A stretch of DNA of 64,000 nt from an uncultured Lachnospiraceae bacterium (GCA_902493385.1 CABUPO010000001.1:124001-188000), one strand, 5' to 3'. Shown: positions 42,012-51,552, numbered from the stretch's first letter. Program-made: numbers and translations. The notes: generated from the letters alone by a model not told the origin.

Positions 42012-42524
42012 ATGTTTAAAGTTGGTGACTATGTTTCTTACGGAAATTCAGGAGTATGCCAGATTGTGGATATGATATGGATGAATTCAGGCGCTGCCGA
42101 TAATACTAAAAAGCATTATTACGTTCTTCAGCCTGTCTACAATGCGTCAGGCAAAATATATACTCCTATTGACAACGACCGTGTTATAATGCGAAGCCTT
42201 ATATCTTATGATATGGCAGAAGAACTTCTGGCAGACGCAACAGACATCATGCCTATACCGGAAGCTCCGCCGCGCGAAATGGACGCCGAATACAAAAAGC
42301 GCATACGCTCCTGCGACTGCCGGCAGTGGATGAGTATAATTAAAACCGTAAATATCAAAAAGGGTATCCGCGCTAAGAATGGCAAAAAGCTGACCAGCTC
42401 AGACGAAAGATATCTGAAAGAGGTATCCGGAAAATTATACGAAGAATTATCATTTGTAATGAATAAAAACATTGAACAGGTAAAAGAAATTGTAGAAGCA
42501 TCCTTATCAGCAGAAGCACAATAA
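42012..42524 (+). CDS. CarD-like transcription regulator
   Basis: 170 residues. The N-terminal CarD/TRCF RNA-polymerase-interacting fold is clear: FKVGDYVSYGNSGVCQIVDM (residues 2-21), then YYVLQPVYNASGKIYTPID near residue 38. The C-terminal half (70-165) is helical, with DERYLKEVSGKLYEEL near residue 137, as in CarD DNA-binding domains. It modulates initiation by binding the RNA polymerase beta subunit. A -10 TAAAAT near 41973 with TTACAT 17 bases upstream is a possible promoter; AAAGGAG precedes the ATG. Confidence 0.88.
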   Translation: MFKVGDYVSYGNSGVCQIVDMIWMNSGAADNTKKHYYVLQPVYNASGKIYTPIDNDRVIMRSLISYDMAEELLADATDIMPIPEAPPREMDAEYKKRIRSCDCRQWMSIIKTVNIKKGIRAKNGKKLTSSDERYLKEVSGKLYEELSFVMNKNIEQVKEIVEASLSAEAQ

Positions 42525-42580
42525 ACGGGAGTCTATTATTACCGGTACTGTAATAACAAATTACACACGACGAAGCACTC

Positions 42581-43087
42581 TCAAAAAAATTCAAACGCTT
42601 CTTTTATACTGTCATAATGCAGGAATATACCTTTTTCGGCAAGCTCTTTGATTTTTTCATGACCGCATATACAGTAATCCAATGTCTCAGACTCCTGTAT
42701 ATGTACGTCGCTCTCGTCAAAATCCATTACAAACCTGTATACGTCGACGAAATAATTATCACCGGTTCCCGGATTATCCCTTTTATAAGTAAAAAGATAC
42801 TCAGGTTCACAGTCTGACACATCAAGCCCGGTCTCTTCCGTTACTTCTCTTTTAACCGCATCCTGTGATTTCTCTCCGGCCATTACGGCGCCGCCTGATA
42901 CTTCCCACCAGCCCGGCGCCCATGCCTTAGTCATAACACGTTTAGTGATAAGAAATTTTTTGTCAGGTCTTGCCACGACTCCAAGCACAGTCAGATGATA
43001 TTCTCCGTCCTTCAGGCGCCAGTCGTTACGCTCCATCGTTCTTCCTGTAACCTGCTTTTTCCCGTCGTATATATCCCACATTTCCAT
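42581..43087 (-). CDS. Nudix hydrolase
   Basis: 168 residues from ATG 43087, 9 bases after GGAG; the frame start at 43102 is less favoured. The Nudix box GGAVMAGEKSQDAVKREVTE, followed by ETG, sits near residue 67 with the metal-binding Glu pattern REVTEETG. The N-terminus (WDIYDGKKQVTGRTMERND) fits the IDI/ADP-ribose-like Nudix group found beside housekeeping genes. The substrate is unknown. A TTATTAC/GTAATAA hairpin lies at 42536-42560 after the CarD gene. Confidence 0.87.
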   Translation of the reverse strand: MEMWDIYDGKKQVTGRTMERNDWRLKDGEYHLTVLGVVARPDKKFLITKRVMTKAWAPGWWEVSGGAVMAGEKSQDAVKREVTEETGLDVSDCEPEYLFTYKRDNPGTGDNYFVDVYRFVMDFDESDVHIQESETLDYCICGHEKIKELAEKGIFLHYDSIKEAFEFF

Positions 43088-43124
43088 AATCTTTTTCTCC
43101 ATTCCTGTGCTCTTTGCATATCAA

Positions 43125-44288
43125 TTATTTTTTGAATTTCTTCTTGCGCTTATCATGCTTATCTTCTGTAGCATGGCTGCCGTCGTGAGCGCCATTTCCA
43201 TCTTTATTAAAGGTCTGCTCATACTGCTTAAGTATCTCTTTCTGCTCATTAGTAAGCTTAACCGGCACGTCTACAACCAAAGTTACATAATGGTCTCCTC
43301 TGACATTCTTGTTGCGAAGCATCGGAACGCCTTTTCCCCTAAGCCTTACCTTTGTATCAGTCTGAGTACCCGGTTTAACAGTGTAAATGACCTGTCCGTC
43401 TATAGTCGGTATTCTGATGTCGCCGCCTAATGCGGCGGTAACATACGATATCGGAATAGATGAATATATATCAAATTCCTGTCTTCTGAATATCGGATGT
43501 CTGTCAACAAGCACTTCAACGAGCAGGTCTCCTCTGCCGCCTCCGTTGATTCCCGGCTCGCCCTTATCACGCATTCTTATACTTTGACCGTTATCAATTC
43601 CGGCAGGCACGCTGACTTTAATCTTTTTACGGCTCTGTGTATAACCTGTACCGTTACATGCTGTACATTTATCCTTAATAATTTTGCCCGAACCATGACA
43701 GTCTGGACACGTCTGGACGTTTCGCACCATACCGAACATGGAATTCTGCGAAAATACCACCTGTCCGCTTCCGCCGCACTTACCGCAAGTAACAGGTGAA
43801 GTTCCCGGTTTTGCTCCTGTTCCATGACATGCCGTACATTCGTCTTTAAGTGTAATCTCAAGTTCTTTTTCGGTTCCAAAGCAGGCCTCTTCAAATCTTA
43901 CATGAACAGAAGCCCTGATATTAGCGCCCTTCCTTGGTTGACTGGATGCATTTCGGCGCGTTCTGCCTCCTCCGCCAAACAAATCACCGAATATATCGCC
44001 AAATATATCGCCCATGTCGCCAAAATCAAAGCCACCCTGAAAACCTCCTGCACCGCCGTTTTCAAACGCTGCATGCCCAAACTGGTCATACTGCTTCCTC
44101 TTGTCAGGGTCGCTCAAAACAGCATAAGCTTCTGACGCCTCTTTAAAACGCGCCTCCGCTTCCTTGTCACCAGGATTCATATCCGGATGATTCTTCTTTG
44201 CAATAGCCCTGTACGCCTTTTTTATCTCAGCTTCCGTAGCATTCTTTGCGACACCAAGGACTTCATAGTAATCTCTTTTATCTGCCAT
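43125..44288 (-). CDS. dnaJ: Chaperone DnaJ
   Basis: 387 residues from ATG 44288, with GGAGG 8 bases upstream; the TTG start upstream is not used. J domain (1-70) with HPDMN (HPD motif), Gly/Phe region (70-125), zinc finger (140-215) with four CxxCxGxG repeats (CTACHGTG, CGKCGGSG, CPDCHGSG, CTACNGTG), then the C-terminal client-binding domain. It delivers substrates to DnaK. Last gene of the hrcA-grpE-dnaK-dnaJ operon. Confidence 0.96.
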   Translation of the reverse strand: MADKRDYYEVLGVAKNATEAEIKKAYRAIAKKNHPDMNPGDKEAEARFKEASEAYAVLSDPDKRKQYDQFGHAAFENGGAGGFQGGFDFGDMGDIFGDIFGDLFGGGGRTRRNASSQPRKGANIRASVHVRFEEACFGTEKELEITLKDECTACHGTGAKPGTSPVTCGKCGGSGQVVFSQNSMFGMVRNVQTCPDCHGSGKIIKDKCTACNGTGYTQSRKKIKVSVPAGIDNGQSIRMRDKGEPGINGGGRGDLLVEVLVDRHPIFRRQEFDIYSSIPISYVTAALGGDIRIPTIDGQVIYTVKPGTQTDTKVRLRGKGVPMLRNKNVRGDHYVTLVVDVPVKLTNEQKEILKQYEQTFNKDGNGAHDGSHATEDKHDKRKKKFKK

Positions 44289-44412
44289 ACTTACCTCCAA
44301 AAGGGATACATACGCACCATGCCAATATGCTCTGCTTATACAAAACCTCCGGCATGGTACGCAATATCCCCAATAAAATATTAGTTACCCAACTAACGAA
44401 CGCTATTATATA

Positions 44413-46269
44413 TTACACTTCTCTGTAGTCTCCGTCAACAACATCATCTGCCGCGTCGTCAGATGAAGTATTCATATCAGGACCGGCTCCTGCTGCTCCT
44501 GCTGCCTGTGCCTGTTCATACAGCTTTGAGAACAATGCCTGCGAATCCTCTTCAAGACGAGCCTTTGCAGTCTTGATATCTTCAACGTCACTGTCTAACA
44601 TTGAGTCGACGGTTGTTCTGTCAAGAATCTCACGAAGAGCCTTAAGGTCAGCTTCAATCTTGTCTTTATCGTTAGCATCAATCTTGTCTCCGACATCCTT
44701 TAATGCCTGCTCAATCTGGAAAGCCATTGAATCAGCATCGTTTCTTGCGTCAATGCCTTCTTTTCTCTTCTTATCCTGAGCTTCAAATTCAGCCGCCTCT
44801 TTTACAGCCTTATCTATATCTGCATCTGAAAGGTTCGAGCTTGCTGTAATTGTAATATGCTGCTCTTTTCCTGTTCCAAGATCCTTAGCTGATACATTAA
44901 CAATACCATTAGCGTCTATATCAAATGTTACTTCAATCTGCGGAACGCCTCTTCTTGCCGGTGGAATACCATCCAAACGGAACTGTCCGAGAGACTTGTT
45001 ATCTCTTGCAAACTGTCTTTCACCCTGAAGTACATTAATATCTACCGCAGTCTGATTATCTGCCGCTGTTGAGAATATCTGGCTGTGCTTTGTAGGGATA
45101 GTAGTATTCCTCTCAATAAGCTTTGTAGCAACGCCGCCCATAGTCTCGATTGAAAGTGAAAGCGGTGTTACGTCAAGAAGAAGGATATCTCCTGCGCCTT
45201 CATCTCCTGCAAGCTTACCACCCTGTATGGAAGCTCCGAGCGCAACACATTCATCCGGATTCAGAGTCTTGCTAGGCTCGTGGTTAGTAAGCTGTTTTAC
45301 CTTTTCCTGAACTGCCGGTATTCTTGTTGAACCACCAACCAAAAGAACTTTTCCAAGCTCTGAAGCTGTAAGTCCTGCATCGGCAAGAGCCTTGCGTACA
45401 GGTTCAGCTGTTCTTTCAACAAGGTCATGCGTAAGCTCATCAAACTTAGCTCTTGTAAGGTTCATATCAAAATGCTTTGGTCCTTCAGCAGTTGCTGTGA
45501 TGAACGGAAGGCTTATATTGGAGGTTGTAGCAGACGAAAGCTCCTTCTTAGCTTTCTCAGCCGCCTCTTTAAGTCTCTGAAGAGCCATCTTATCAGTCGA
45601 CAAATCAACACCCTCTGTCTTCTTGAACTCTTCAATCATATATCTTGTTATTTTATCATCAAAATCATCACCGCCAAGGTGGTTGTCGCCATTGGTTGCA
45701 AGAACTTCAATTACACCTTCGCCAATTTCAATAATGGATACGTCAAATGTACCTCCACCAAGGTCGTATACCATAATCTTCTGCTCTTTTTCATTATCAA
45801 GTCCATATGCAAGAGCTGCTGCAGTAGGCTCGTTAATGATTCTCTTAACTTCAAGTCCTGCAATCTTACCTGCATTCTTAGTAGCCTGTCTCTGTGAGTC
45901 ATTAAAATATGCCGGTACTGTAATAACAGCTTCCGTAACCTTTTCTCCAAGATATGCCTCTGCATCTGCCTTAAGCTTCTGAAGAACAAACGCTGAAATC
46001 TCTTCAGGAGAATACTTCTTATCATCTATAGCAACTCTGTAATCTGTACCCATTCTTCTTTTAATAGAAGAAATAGTCTTATCTGCATTAGTAACTGCCT
46101 GACGCTTTGCAGACTCACCTACAAGCCTTTCACCTGTCTTTGAAAACGCTACTACAGAAGGAGTTGTTCTTGCGCCCTCTGTATTAGTTATAACTACAGG
46201 CTTTCCACCTTCCATTACTGCAACACATGAGTTAGTTGTTCCTAAATCGATACCAATTATTTTTCCCAT
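44413..46269 (-). CDS. dnaK: Chaperone DnaK
   Basis: 618 residues from ATG 46269; the frame start at 46278 is further from the Shine-Dalgarno. Hsp70 marks are IIGIDLGTTNSCVAV, then IINEPTAAALAYGL near residue 142, VYDLGGGTFDVSI near residue 165, and VGGSTRIPAVQ near residue 311. The C-terminal substrate lid ends with a Gly/Ala-rich tail and GDYREV. A hairpin TTAGTT/AACTAA occurs in the gap to dnaJ. Confidence 0.97.
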   Translation of the reverse strand: MGKIIGIDLGTTNSCVAVMEGGKPVVITNTEGARTTPSVVAFSKTGERLVGESAKRQAVTNADKTISSIKRRMGTDYRVAIDDKKYSPEEISAFVLQKLKADAEAYLGEKVTEAVITVPAYFNDSQRQATKNAGKIAGLEVKRIINEPTAAALAYGLDNEKEQKIMVYDLGGGTFDVSIIEIGEGVIEVLATNGDNHLGGDDFDDKITRYMIEEFKKTEGVDLSTDKMALQRLKEAAEKAKKELSSATTSNISLPFITATAEGPKHFDMNLTRAKFDELTHDLVERTAEPVRKALADAGLTASELGKVLLVGGSTRIPAVQEKVKQLTNHEPSKTLNPDECVALGASIQGGKLAGDEGAGDILLLDVTPLSLSIETMGGVATKLIERNTTIPTKHSQIFSTAADNQTAVDINVLQGERQFARDNKSLGQFRLDGIPPARRGVPQIEVTFDIDANGIVNVSAKDLGTGKEQHITITASSNLSDADIDKAVKEAAEFEAQDKKRKEGIDARNDADSMAFQIEQALKDVGDKIDANDKDKIEADLKALREILDRTTVDSMLDSDVEDIKTAKARLEEDSQALFSKLYEQAQAAGAAGAGPDMNTSSDDAADDVVDGDYREV

Positions 46270-46294
46270 AATTGTCATTCCTTTCTATATATTA

Positions 46295-46948
46295 TTAATT
46301 AGCTACCTTTACCATACTGTATCTGACTACTGTGTCTCGATACATATAACCTTTTTGGAATTCCTCTACTACAATATTGGTGCCCGCCGATTCATCATCA
46401 ACATGCATTACTGCATTGTGTATATTCGGATCAAACTCCTTGCCAACAGCTTCTATAGCGGTAATTCCTATCTCACCAAGGGTACTCGTAAACTGCTCAT
46501 ATATTTTCTGCATACCCTGAATAAAAGGATTATCCTTTTCATCTTCTCCAACGCAGTCAAAGCCGCGTTCAAAATTATCGATAACAGGAAGTATTTTTTC
46601 AACTACCGACTTTACTCCCATCTCATACATTGAGGACTTTTCCCTGTCGGTTCTTTTCCTGTAATTATCGTACTCTGCCATAAGCCTTACAAGACGGTCG
46701 TTAAGTTCGTCAATCTTAACATCCTTTTTGTCTTTCTTTTCTTTTTTATCTTTTCTTGAGAACCGCCTGCCTTTAGAATCTGCGCCTTCTTCTACAGCAT
46801 CATCCTCCACGCTTTCCTCAGAAGCTTCTTCGTCTTCAGTCTGTGCTTCCCCGGACTCAGCTTCTTCCTCTGCTGTTTCCGTATCTACGTCTTTTATGTC
46901 TGCATCTTCTGTCTCTATATCCATGCTGTCATCTTTATTATTATTCAT
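46295..46948 (-). CDS. grpE: Nucleotide exchange factor GrpE
   Basis: 217 residues from ATG 46948, 7 bases after GGAGG; the GTG at 46954 is too close. A long acidic N-terminus (1-70, runs of Glu/Asp/Ser) precedes the coiled coil (80-140, with RLMAEYDNYRKRTDRE) and the C-terminal beta domain (VEEFQKGYMYRDTVVRYSMV near the end). It exchanges ADP on DnaK. Confidence 0.95.
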   Translation of the reverse strand: MNNNKDDSMDIETEDADIKDVDTETAEEEAESGEAQTEDEEASEESVEDDAVEEGADSKGRRFSRKDKKEKKDKKDVKIDELNDRLVRLMAEYDNYRKRTDREKSSMYEMGVKSVVEKILPVIDNFERGFDCVGEDEKDNPFIQGMQKIYEQFTSTLGEIGITAIEAVGKEFDPNIHNAVMHVDDESAGTNIVVEEFQKGYMYRDTVVRYSMVKVAN

Positions 46949-46974
46949 CAGCACACCTCCTGTTCATACATCTG

Positions 46975-48000
46975 TTAATTGTTCTTAAATATATCATCCA
47001 GCTGCTTCATTGTGTTTTCGAGAGTATCAACTACTTTCTCATAGTTCATACGCTTCGGTCCGACTATACCAATCTTTCCATATACGCCTTCTTCTATCTG
47101 ATATGTCGCCGTAACGACTGAACAATCCTTCATTGCTTCAACCGGAGACTCCTCTCCAATATATACCCTGATTCCATGTTCACTGTTATCTGAATTCATC
47201 CAGTTGCTTATATCTGACTTTTCTTCAAGCGTTGATATAAGCCTTGTAGCCTTTTCCTTATCACTGAGCTCAGGATACTTTAATATATTAGTAGCTCCGG
47301 AGGTATACACTCCATAGTCGTCTTCCTCGCTCACAGCCTCCGCAATAGAATCAAGTATTAACCCTACCAGCTCGGAATACTGACCGGCCTGCTCTTTCAT
47401 CTTACAGATTAAAGCCATGTTAATCTCTGTAAGATCAAGACCGTTAAGCGCTGTATTCAGTAGAAAATTAAGCTGCGGCAGCGCGTCATTCTCCAGCTCA
47501 TAATTCAGATTAATAAACTTATTTTTAACTATATTACCGTCAATAACCACTACAACAAGCATCTGCATATCAGATACCATAGTAAGCTGGATAAATTTAA
47601 CTTTCTTATGGACATACACTGGTTTGGAAACCAACGTAGTATAATTCGTATTCTCCGCAAGCAGTCTGGCAACCTGCTTTAATACTGTCTCAAGCTTATC
47701 AGCCTTATCCACAAGAAGCATCTTCATATCTTCAACTTCTCTGTCCTTCTGCTCCAGCATTGTGTCTACATAAAGTCTGTAACCTTTATCAGAAGGTATG
47801 CGTCCTGCCGATGTGTGCGGCTGCATTATATAGCCCATATCCTCAAGGTCTGACATCTCATTACGTATAGTAGCAGAACTCAGATTCAAATCGGTATACT
47901 TAGATATAGTTCTTGAACCGACCGGTTCACCGGTTGCCATATAATTACGGATAATAGCCTGAAGAATCTTAAGCTTCCTCTCATCCATTTCCACTATCAT
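46975..48000 (-). CDS. hrcA: Heat-inducible transcription repressor HrcA
   Basis: 341 residues from ATG 48000, 4 bases after AAGGA; GTG 48003 and 47994 are alternatives. N-terminal winged helix ERKLKILQAIIRNYMATGEP, then GSRTISKYTDLNLSSATIRN and MSDLEDMGYIMQPHTSAGRI, are characteristic. It binds the CIRCE element 16 bases upstream, so the operon is autoregulated, with GroEL as a likely folding partner for HrcA elsewhere. Confidence 0.95.
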   Translation of the reverse strand: MIVEMDERKLKILQAIIRNYMATGEPVGSRTISKYTDLNLSSATIRNEMSDLEDMGYIMQPHTSAGRIPSDKGYRLYVDTMLEQKDREVEDMKMLLVDKADKLETVLKQVARLLAENTNYTTLVSKPVYVHKKVKFIQLTMVSDMQMLVVVVIDGNIVKNKFINLNYELENDALPQLNFLLNTALNGLDLTEINMALICKMKEQAGQYSELVGLILDSIAEAVSEEDDYGVYTSGATNILKYPELSDKEKATRLISTLEEKSDISNWMNSDNSEHGIRVYIGEESPVEAMKDCSVVTATYQIEEGVYGKIGIVGPKRMNYEKVVDTLENTMKQLDDIFKNN

Positions 48001-48015
48001 CACGTCCTTACATTG

Positions 48016-48042
48016 TTAGCACTCACTCCGGCAGAGTGCTAA
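48016..48042 (-). promoter_or_regulatory. CIRCE element (HrcA operator)
   Basis: TTAGCACTC (48016-48024), 9 bases, GAGTGCTAA (48034-48042): a perfect CIRCE inverted repeat between the promoter and hrcA. Confidence 0.97.
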
Positions 48043-48054
48043 TCGTTTATAGAT

Positions 48055-48083
48055 AAGATAGCACCAGATAAAATATTTGTCAA
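48055..48083 (-). promoter_or_regulatory. Promoter of hrcA-grpE-dnaK-dnaJ
   Basis: Minus strand TTGACA (48078-48083), 17 bases, TATCTT (48055-48060). CIRCE lies just downstream, near +6, so HrcA would block RNA polymerase. Confidence 0.85.
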
Positions 48084-48114
48084 GTAACAAAATTAAATTT
48101 TTTTTATTTGTTAC
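48084..48114 (-). repeat. Inverted repeat directly upstream of the heat-shock promoter
   Basis: Perfect arms GTAACAAA (48084-48091) and TTTGTTAC (48107-48114) around an AT-rich 15-base core abut the -35 box. It could be an activator/repressor site or a structural element; nothing in the window explains it. Confidence 0.5.
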
Positions 48115-48174
48115 TATTCACAGCCGATTTGAAGCTGTCACACCTTTTGTAACGCCCTGATTTTACTTATAAAT

Positions 48175-48210
48175 CAAAAAATCTGCCGGACATACAATAG
48201 CCCGGCAGAT
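48175..48210 (-). terminator. Terminator after secDF
   Basis: Minus strand ATCTGCCGG (48202-48210) with CCGGCAGAT (48181-48189), followed by TTTTT (48176-48180), 25 bases after the secDF stop. Confidence 0.85.
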
Positions 48211-48234
48211 ATAATTACAATTTTAGAACAATAT

Positions 48235-50478
48235 CTATTTTTTAGAAGCTTTCTTAAGCTTATAATACAATGTTCCTGCAATACATACTGACGAATAGCA
48301 TCCGCATACAATACCTGCAAGGAGCGGTATAGCAAACTGCCTTACCGAATCAACACCTAAAATTACAAGCATAACTACCATAATAAATGTTGTAATAGAC
48401 GTATTAATGCTTCGGCTTAACGTCTGGTTAATACTTGCATCAACTACTTCACCAAGCTTATCCTTGCCAGGTTTTATCAGTGCATTCTCACGGATACGGT
48501 CAAACACAACGATTGTATTATTAATTGAGTAACCAACTATCGTAAGCATACATGCAATAAATGTATTGCCGACTGATATCCAGTTTCTGAACACTGCATA
48601 TACCATAAGCACGACTATTACGTCATGAATCAAAGCAAGAACAGAACTTGCGCCAAATCTGACATCCTTGAATCGTATCCAGATATAGAACAGCATAATT
48701 ATAGAAGCAACTAACACGGCAATAATTGCGTCCTGCTTCATCTCGCCACTGACTGTAGCGCTGATTGTCTCAGTCTGGATATTACCTTCCTGTATCTGAT
48801 AATCACTTGTTACAAGCGCTTCTGTAAGAGCGTCGCTTTCCTCAACCGAAAGCTCTTTTGTCTTAACAAGAATTGCATTCTCACCTTCTACGTCAGAAAG
48901 CTCTACCTCAGTAGCTCCTGTACTTGATTTGAAAATTGACTCTATATCGCTCTTTAACGACTGGTCAACAGTTATTGTATCATCAAAGGTTATCTGTGTT
49001 GATGTACCACCGACGAAATCGAGTCCGTAATTAAGTACAGTTCCTATAGTTGCTTTATTTATGATAAGCGCAGCTATACATATAACGAACATTGCTCCTG
49101 ATATAGCAAAATATTTGTATGTGTTCTTAACAAACCTAAACTTCTTTGCTTCTTTCTGTAAACCGTAAAACTTAACGTCATTACATCCAAGATTATAGAA
49201 TGCCATAAGTATAATCTTAGTAATAAATAACGCAGTAAACATTGATATAACAATACCGATTGCAAGAGTCTGTGCAAAGCCTTTAACCGTACCTGAGCCA
49301 AGAACCCACAAAACTGCCGCTGCAAGAAGCGTCGTAATATTACCGTCAAGGATGGCTGATCTCGCCTTTTCAAAACCAATCTTTATTGAAGACTTAACAG
49401 TCTTGCCTGTAGTAAGCTCTTCCTTAATACGGGTAAAAATAATTACGTTAGCGTCAACCGCCATACCTATCGAAAGAATTACACCGGCAATACCCGGAAG
49501 CGTAAGCGTAACATTCATTGCATTAATTGCAATCATATTGGCCGCAACATAGAATATAAGAGCGATAGACGCCGCAACACCAGGAATCCTGTAATATGCA
49601 ATCATGAAAGCAATAAGCAGGATAAATCCGATAAGAGCAGCAAGAAGGCTTGTCTGTATAGCCTCTGCTCCAAGCTTTGCTCCTACAACATTGAATCTAA
49701 GCACCTTAAGCTCTATAGGAAGAGCGCCGATACGGATTGTAGTTGCAAGATCATCTGCCTCGTCATACACCTGAAATCCGCCGCTTATCTGACATTTACC
49801 ATCTGTAATAGGGCTTTCTACGGACGGAGATGATATAACGATATTATCATAAATAATATGAATAGGCTCATTATTGTGATTATATGCGTATGTTGATGCA
49901 TCTGCAAACTTGTTAGAGCCGGACGGTGTAAACTCAACGTCAACTACGTTTTTTGCAACGCCCGTAGTCTGATCCTGAACAGTTCCCGCACTTGCATCAG
50001 CAATATCAGAGCCCTCACAAACTACCTCGCTGAACTGTACGCCATCCGGGAACACTTCCTGTCCCTTTTCATTAAGCGTAGTCTGGTAAGCAGCCTTTGC
50101 TTCATTATATACATCATTGGAGATGAAATATAACGCGCCTGCCGAGCCCATCTTTTCAAGAGTCTCTCTTGGGTTCTCCGCGTCAGGAATATCAACATTG
50201 ATTCTGTTAGAGCCTTCCTGATAAACCTGAGATTCAGTATTATAGCTTTCAGCACGCTTCTGAAGCTTATATACCGTATCTCTCATTTCATCTGCGCTGC
50301 AATCCTCCACCGTTTCGTAAGTAATACTTACTCCGCCGGCAAGGTCAAGTCCAAGAAGTATATTCCTGATACTTCCTTTATGGTGTCTGCCGAGTCCCAC
50401 AATTACAGTTACTGCAAACAACGCCATTACAGCAAATATAATTGCCAGATGCAGCAACCCCTTTTTAATGTTCTTCAT
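48235..50478 (-). CDS. secDF: Fused protein translocase subunit SecDF
   Basis: 747 residues in one chain. SecD part (1-440): LGLDLAGGVSITYE near residue 42, periplasmic loop, then five helices including GMAVDANVIIFTRIKEE near residue 341. SecF part (450-745): GLDFVGGTSTQITF near residue 490 and GYSINNTIVVFDRIREN near residue 650. RND-type proteins that use proton flow to pull exported proteins across the membrane. The fusion is usual in Firmicutes such as Bacillus, and occurs in clostridia. A promoter is at 50522-50551. Confidence 0.94.
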   Translation of the reverse strand: MKNIKKGLLHLAIIFAVMALFAVTVIVGLGRHHKGSIRNILLGLDLAGGVSITYETVEDCSADEMRDTVYKLQKRAESYNTESQVYQEGSNRINVDIPDAENPRETLEKMGSAGALYFISNDVYNEAKAAYQTTLNEKGQEVFPDGVQFSEVVCEGSDIADASAGTVQDQTTGVAKNVVDVEFTPSGSNKFADASTYAYNHNNEPIHIIYDNIVISSPSVESPITDGKCQISGGFQVYDEADDLATTIRIGALPIELKVLRFNVVGAKLGAEAIQTSLLAALIGFILLIAFMIAYYRIPGVAASIALIFYVAANMIAINAMNVTLTLPGIAGVILSIGMAVDANVIIFTRIKEELTTGKTVKSSIKIGFEKARSAILDGNITTLLAAAVLWVLGSGTVKGFAQTLAIGIVISMFTALFITKIILMAFYNLGCNDVKFYGLQKEAKKFRFVKNTYKYFAISGAMFVICIAALIINKATIGTVLNYGLDFVGGTSTQITFDDTITVDQSLKSDIESIFKSSTGATEVELSDVEGENAILVKTKELSVEESDALTEALVTSDYQIQEGNIQTETISATVSGEMKQDAIIAVLVASIIMLFYIWIRFKDVRFGASSVLALIHDVIVVLMVYAVFRNWISVGNTFIACMLTIVGYSINNTIVVFDRIRENALIKPGKDKLGEVVDASINQTLSRSINTSITTFIMVVMLVILGVDSVRQFAIPLLAGIVCGCYSSVCIAGTLYYKLKKASKK

Positions 50479-50521
50479 TGTTCTGTCTCCTTTATAAAAC
50501 TAAGTGCAATACTAAATACAA

Positions 50522-50551
50522 ATTATATCATAAGATGTACAGGCAATGCAA
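50522..50551 (-). promoter_or_regulatory. Promoter of secDF
   Basis: Minus strand TTGCAT (50546-50551), 18 bases, TATAAT (50522-50527), 44 bases before the ATG. Confidence 0.6.
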
Positions 50552-50612
50552 TATTTAATAATAATTAATACAAATGTAAAATATTAATAACACATAATTT
50601 TTTTTAAAGCTG

Positions 50613-50642
50613 TATCGTATAATGTAATGTAACCTTACGATA
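50613..50642 (+). promoter_or_regulatory. Palindrome at the polysaccharide deacetylase promoter
   Basis: TATCGTA (50613-50619) and TACGATA (50636-50642) are perfect arms around 16 bases; TATAAT (50618-50623) overlaps the first arm, and AAAGGAGG follows. It may be an operator or short leader hairpin. Confidence 0.4.
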
Positions 50643-50664
50643 ACAAAAAAGGAGGCATATGTTT

Positions 50665-51552
50665 ATGCATACGAGCAGACATACAACACAAAGCATTAAG
50701 TCCGATATCATTATAAGAGTATTATTCATAATATTAATACTCTTATTAATGTTCTTACTTGTAAAGAAGCTTAAATACAACTCATTTTTAAGCGTGGCTA
50801 ATAATACCAATTCAGAATCCGTGCTTACTACAACAGCAAAACAAATCAACCATAATATTCAAAGCATCATCGATAACAACGCCGTTCCTTCTTCTTCAGA
50901 CAATGTATATCAAAACACTGCTGCCGCAAGCTCAGGCGCGCTTAACCTTGATGCTCCTATGGTTGCGCTTACATTTGACGACGGTCCTAATAACTCAACA
51001 ACAGGTAAAATTCTCGACGTACTTGAACAGTATAACTGCCGCGCAACCTTTTTTGTTGTAGGCAGCCGTTTAAGAGCCAACTCTACGTCCGTTAAGAGGG
51101 CTTCTTTTATCGGATGTGAAATAGGCAGTCATTCTTATGACCATGCAAAGCTTGATAATATGAAAAGCGCCGACATCAAAAAAGAATTTACAAAAACGAA
51201 CGCTATACTTAAGGAGCTTATAGGCAAAAAGGCTTCTATTGTCAGAACGCCGTATGGCTCAACCGATAAAAAAGTCCTTAAAGCAGTTAAATATCCTGTA
51301 ATATTATGGTCGATTGATTCACGTGACTGGGAAACAAGGAGCAAAAAGAAAACCGTCAAAAACATAATGAAAAACGTTAAAGACGGCGATATCATTTTAA
51401 TGCATGACCTTTATGAAGAGACGGCAGAGGCCGTCGGCGTTATAGTTCCAAAGCTCCTTAATCAGGGATACCAAATTGTAACAGTATCTGAAATGATGGA
51501 GGCAAAGGGCATTAATCTTAAATCAGGGCATACATATTTTAATGCACACTGA
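50665..51552 (+). CDS. Polysaccharide deacetylase (NodB fold)
   Basis: 295 residues from ATG 50665, 9 bases after GGAGG; ATG 50659 is closer (3 bases). A single N-terminal membrane anchor (17-40) and linker precede the NodB domain (100-280): TFDDGPNNSTT near residue 112 (catalytic base Asp), SHSYDHAKL near residue 154 (the metal-binding H-x3-H), RTPYGSTDKK near residue 193, and the later LMHDLYEETAEAV near residue 247. It probably removes acetyl groups from cell-wall peptidoglycan or a polysaccharide. The end overlaps mnmA by 14 bases. Confidence 0.9.
   Translation: MHTSRHTTQSIKSDIIIRVLFIILILLLMFLLVKKLKYNSFLSVANNTNSESVLTTTAKQINHNIQSIIDNNAVPSSSDNVYQNTAAASSGALNLDAPMVALTFDDGPNNSTTGKILDVLEQYNCRATFFVVGSRLRANSTSVKRASFIGCEIGSHSYDHAKLDNMKSADIKKEFTKTNAILKELIGKKASIVRTPYGSTDKKVLKAVKYPVILWSIDSRDWETRSKKKTVKNIMKNVKDGDIILMHDLYEETAEAVGVIVPKLLNQGYQIVTVSEMMEAKGINLKSGHTYFNAH

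Noticed and set aside
42536..42560. TTATTAC/GTAATAA as a terminator between CarD and Nudix genes
   Set aside because: No U-tract on either strand; a similar string inside dnaK shows it can occur by chance.
43387..44146. Antisense frames over dnaJ
   Set aside because: They are shadows of the Cys/Gly-rich dnaJ coding sequence.
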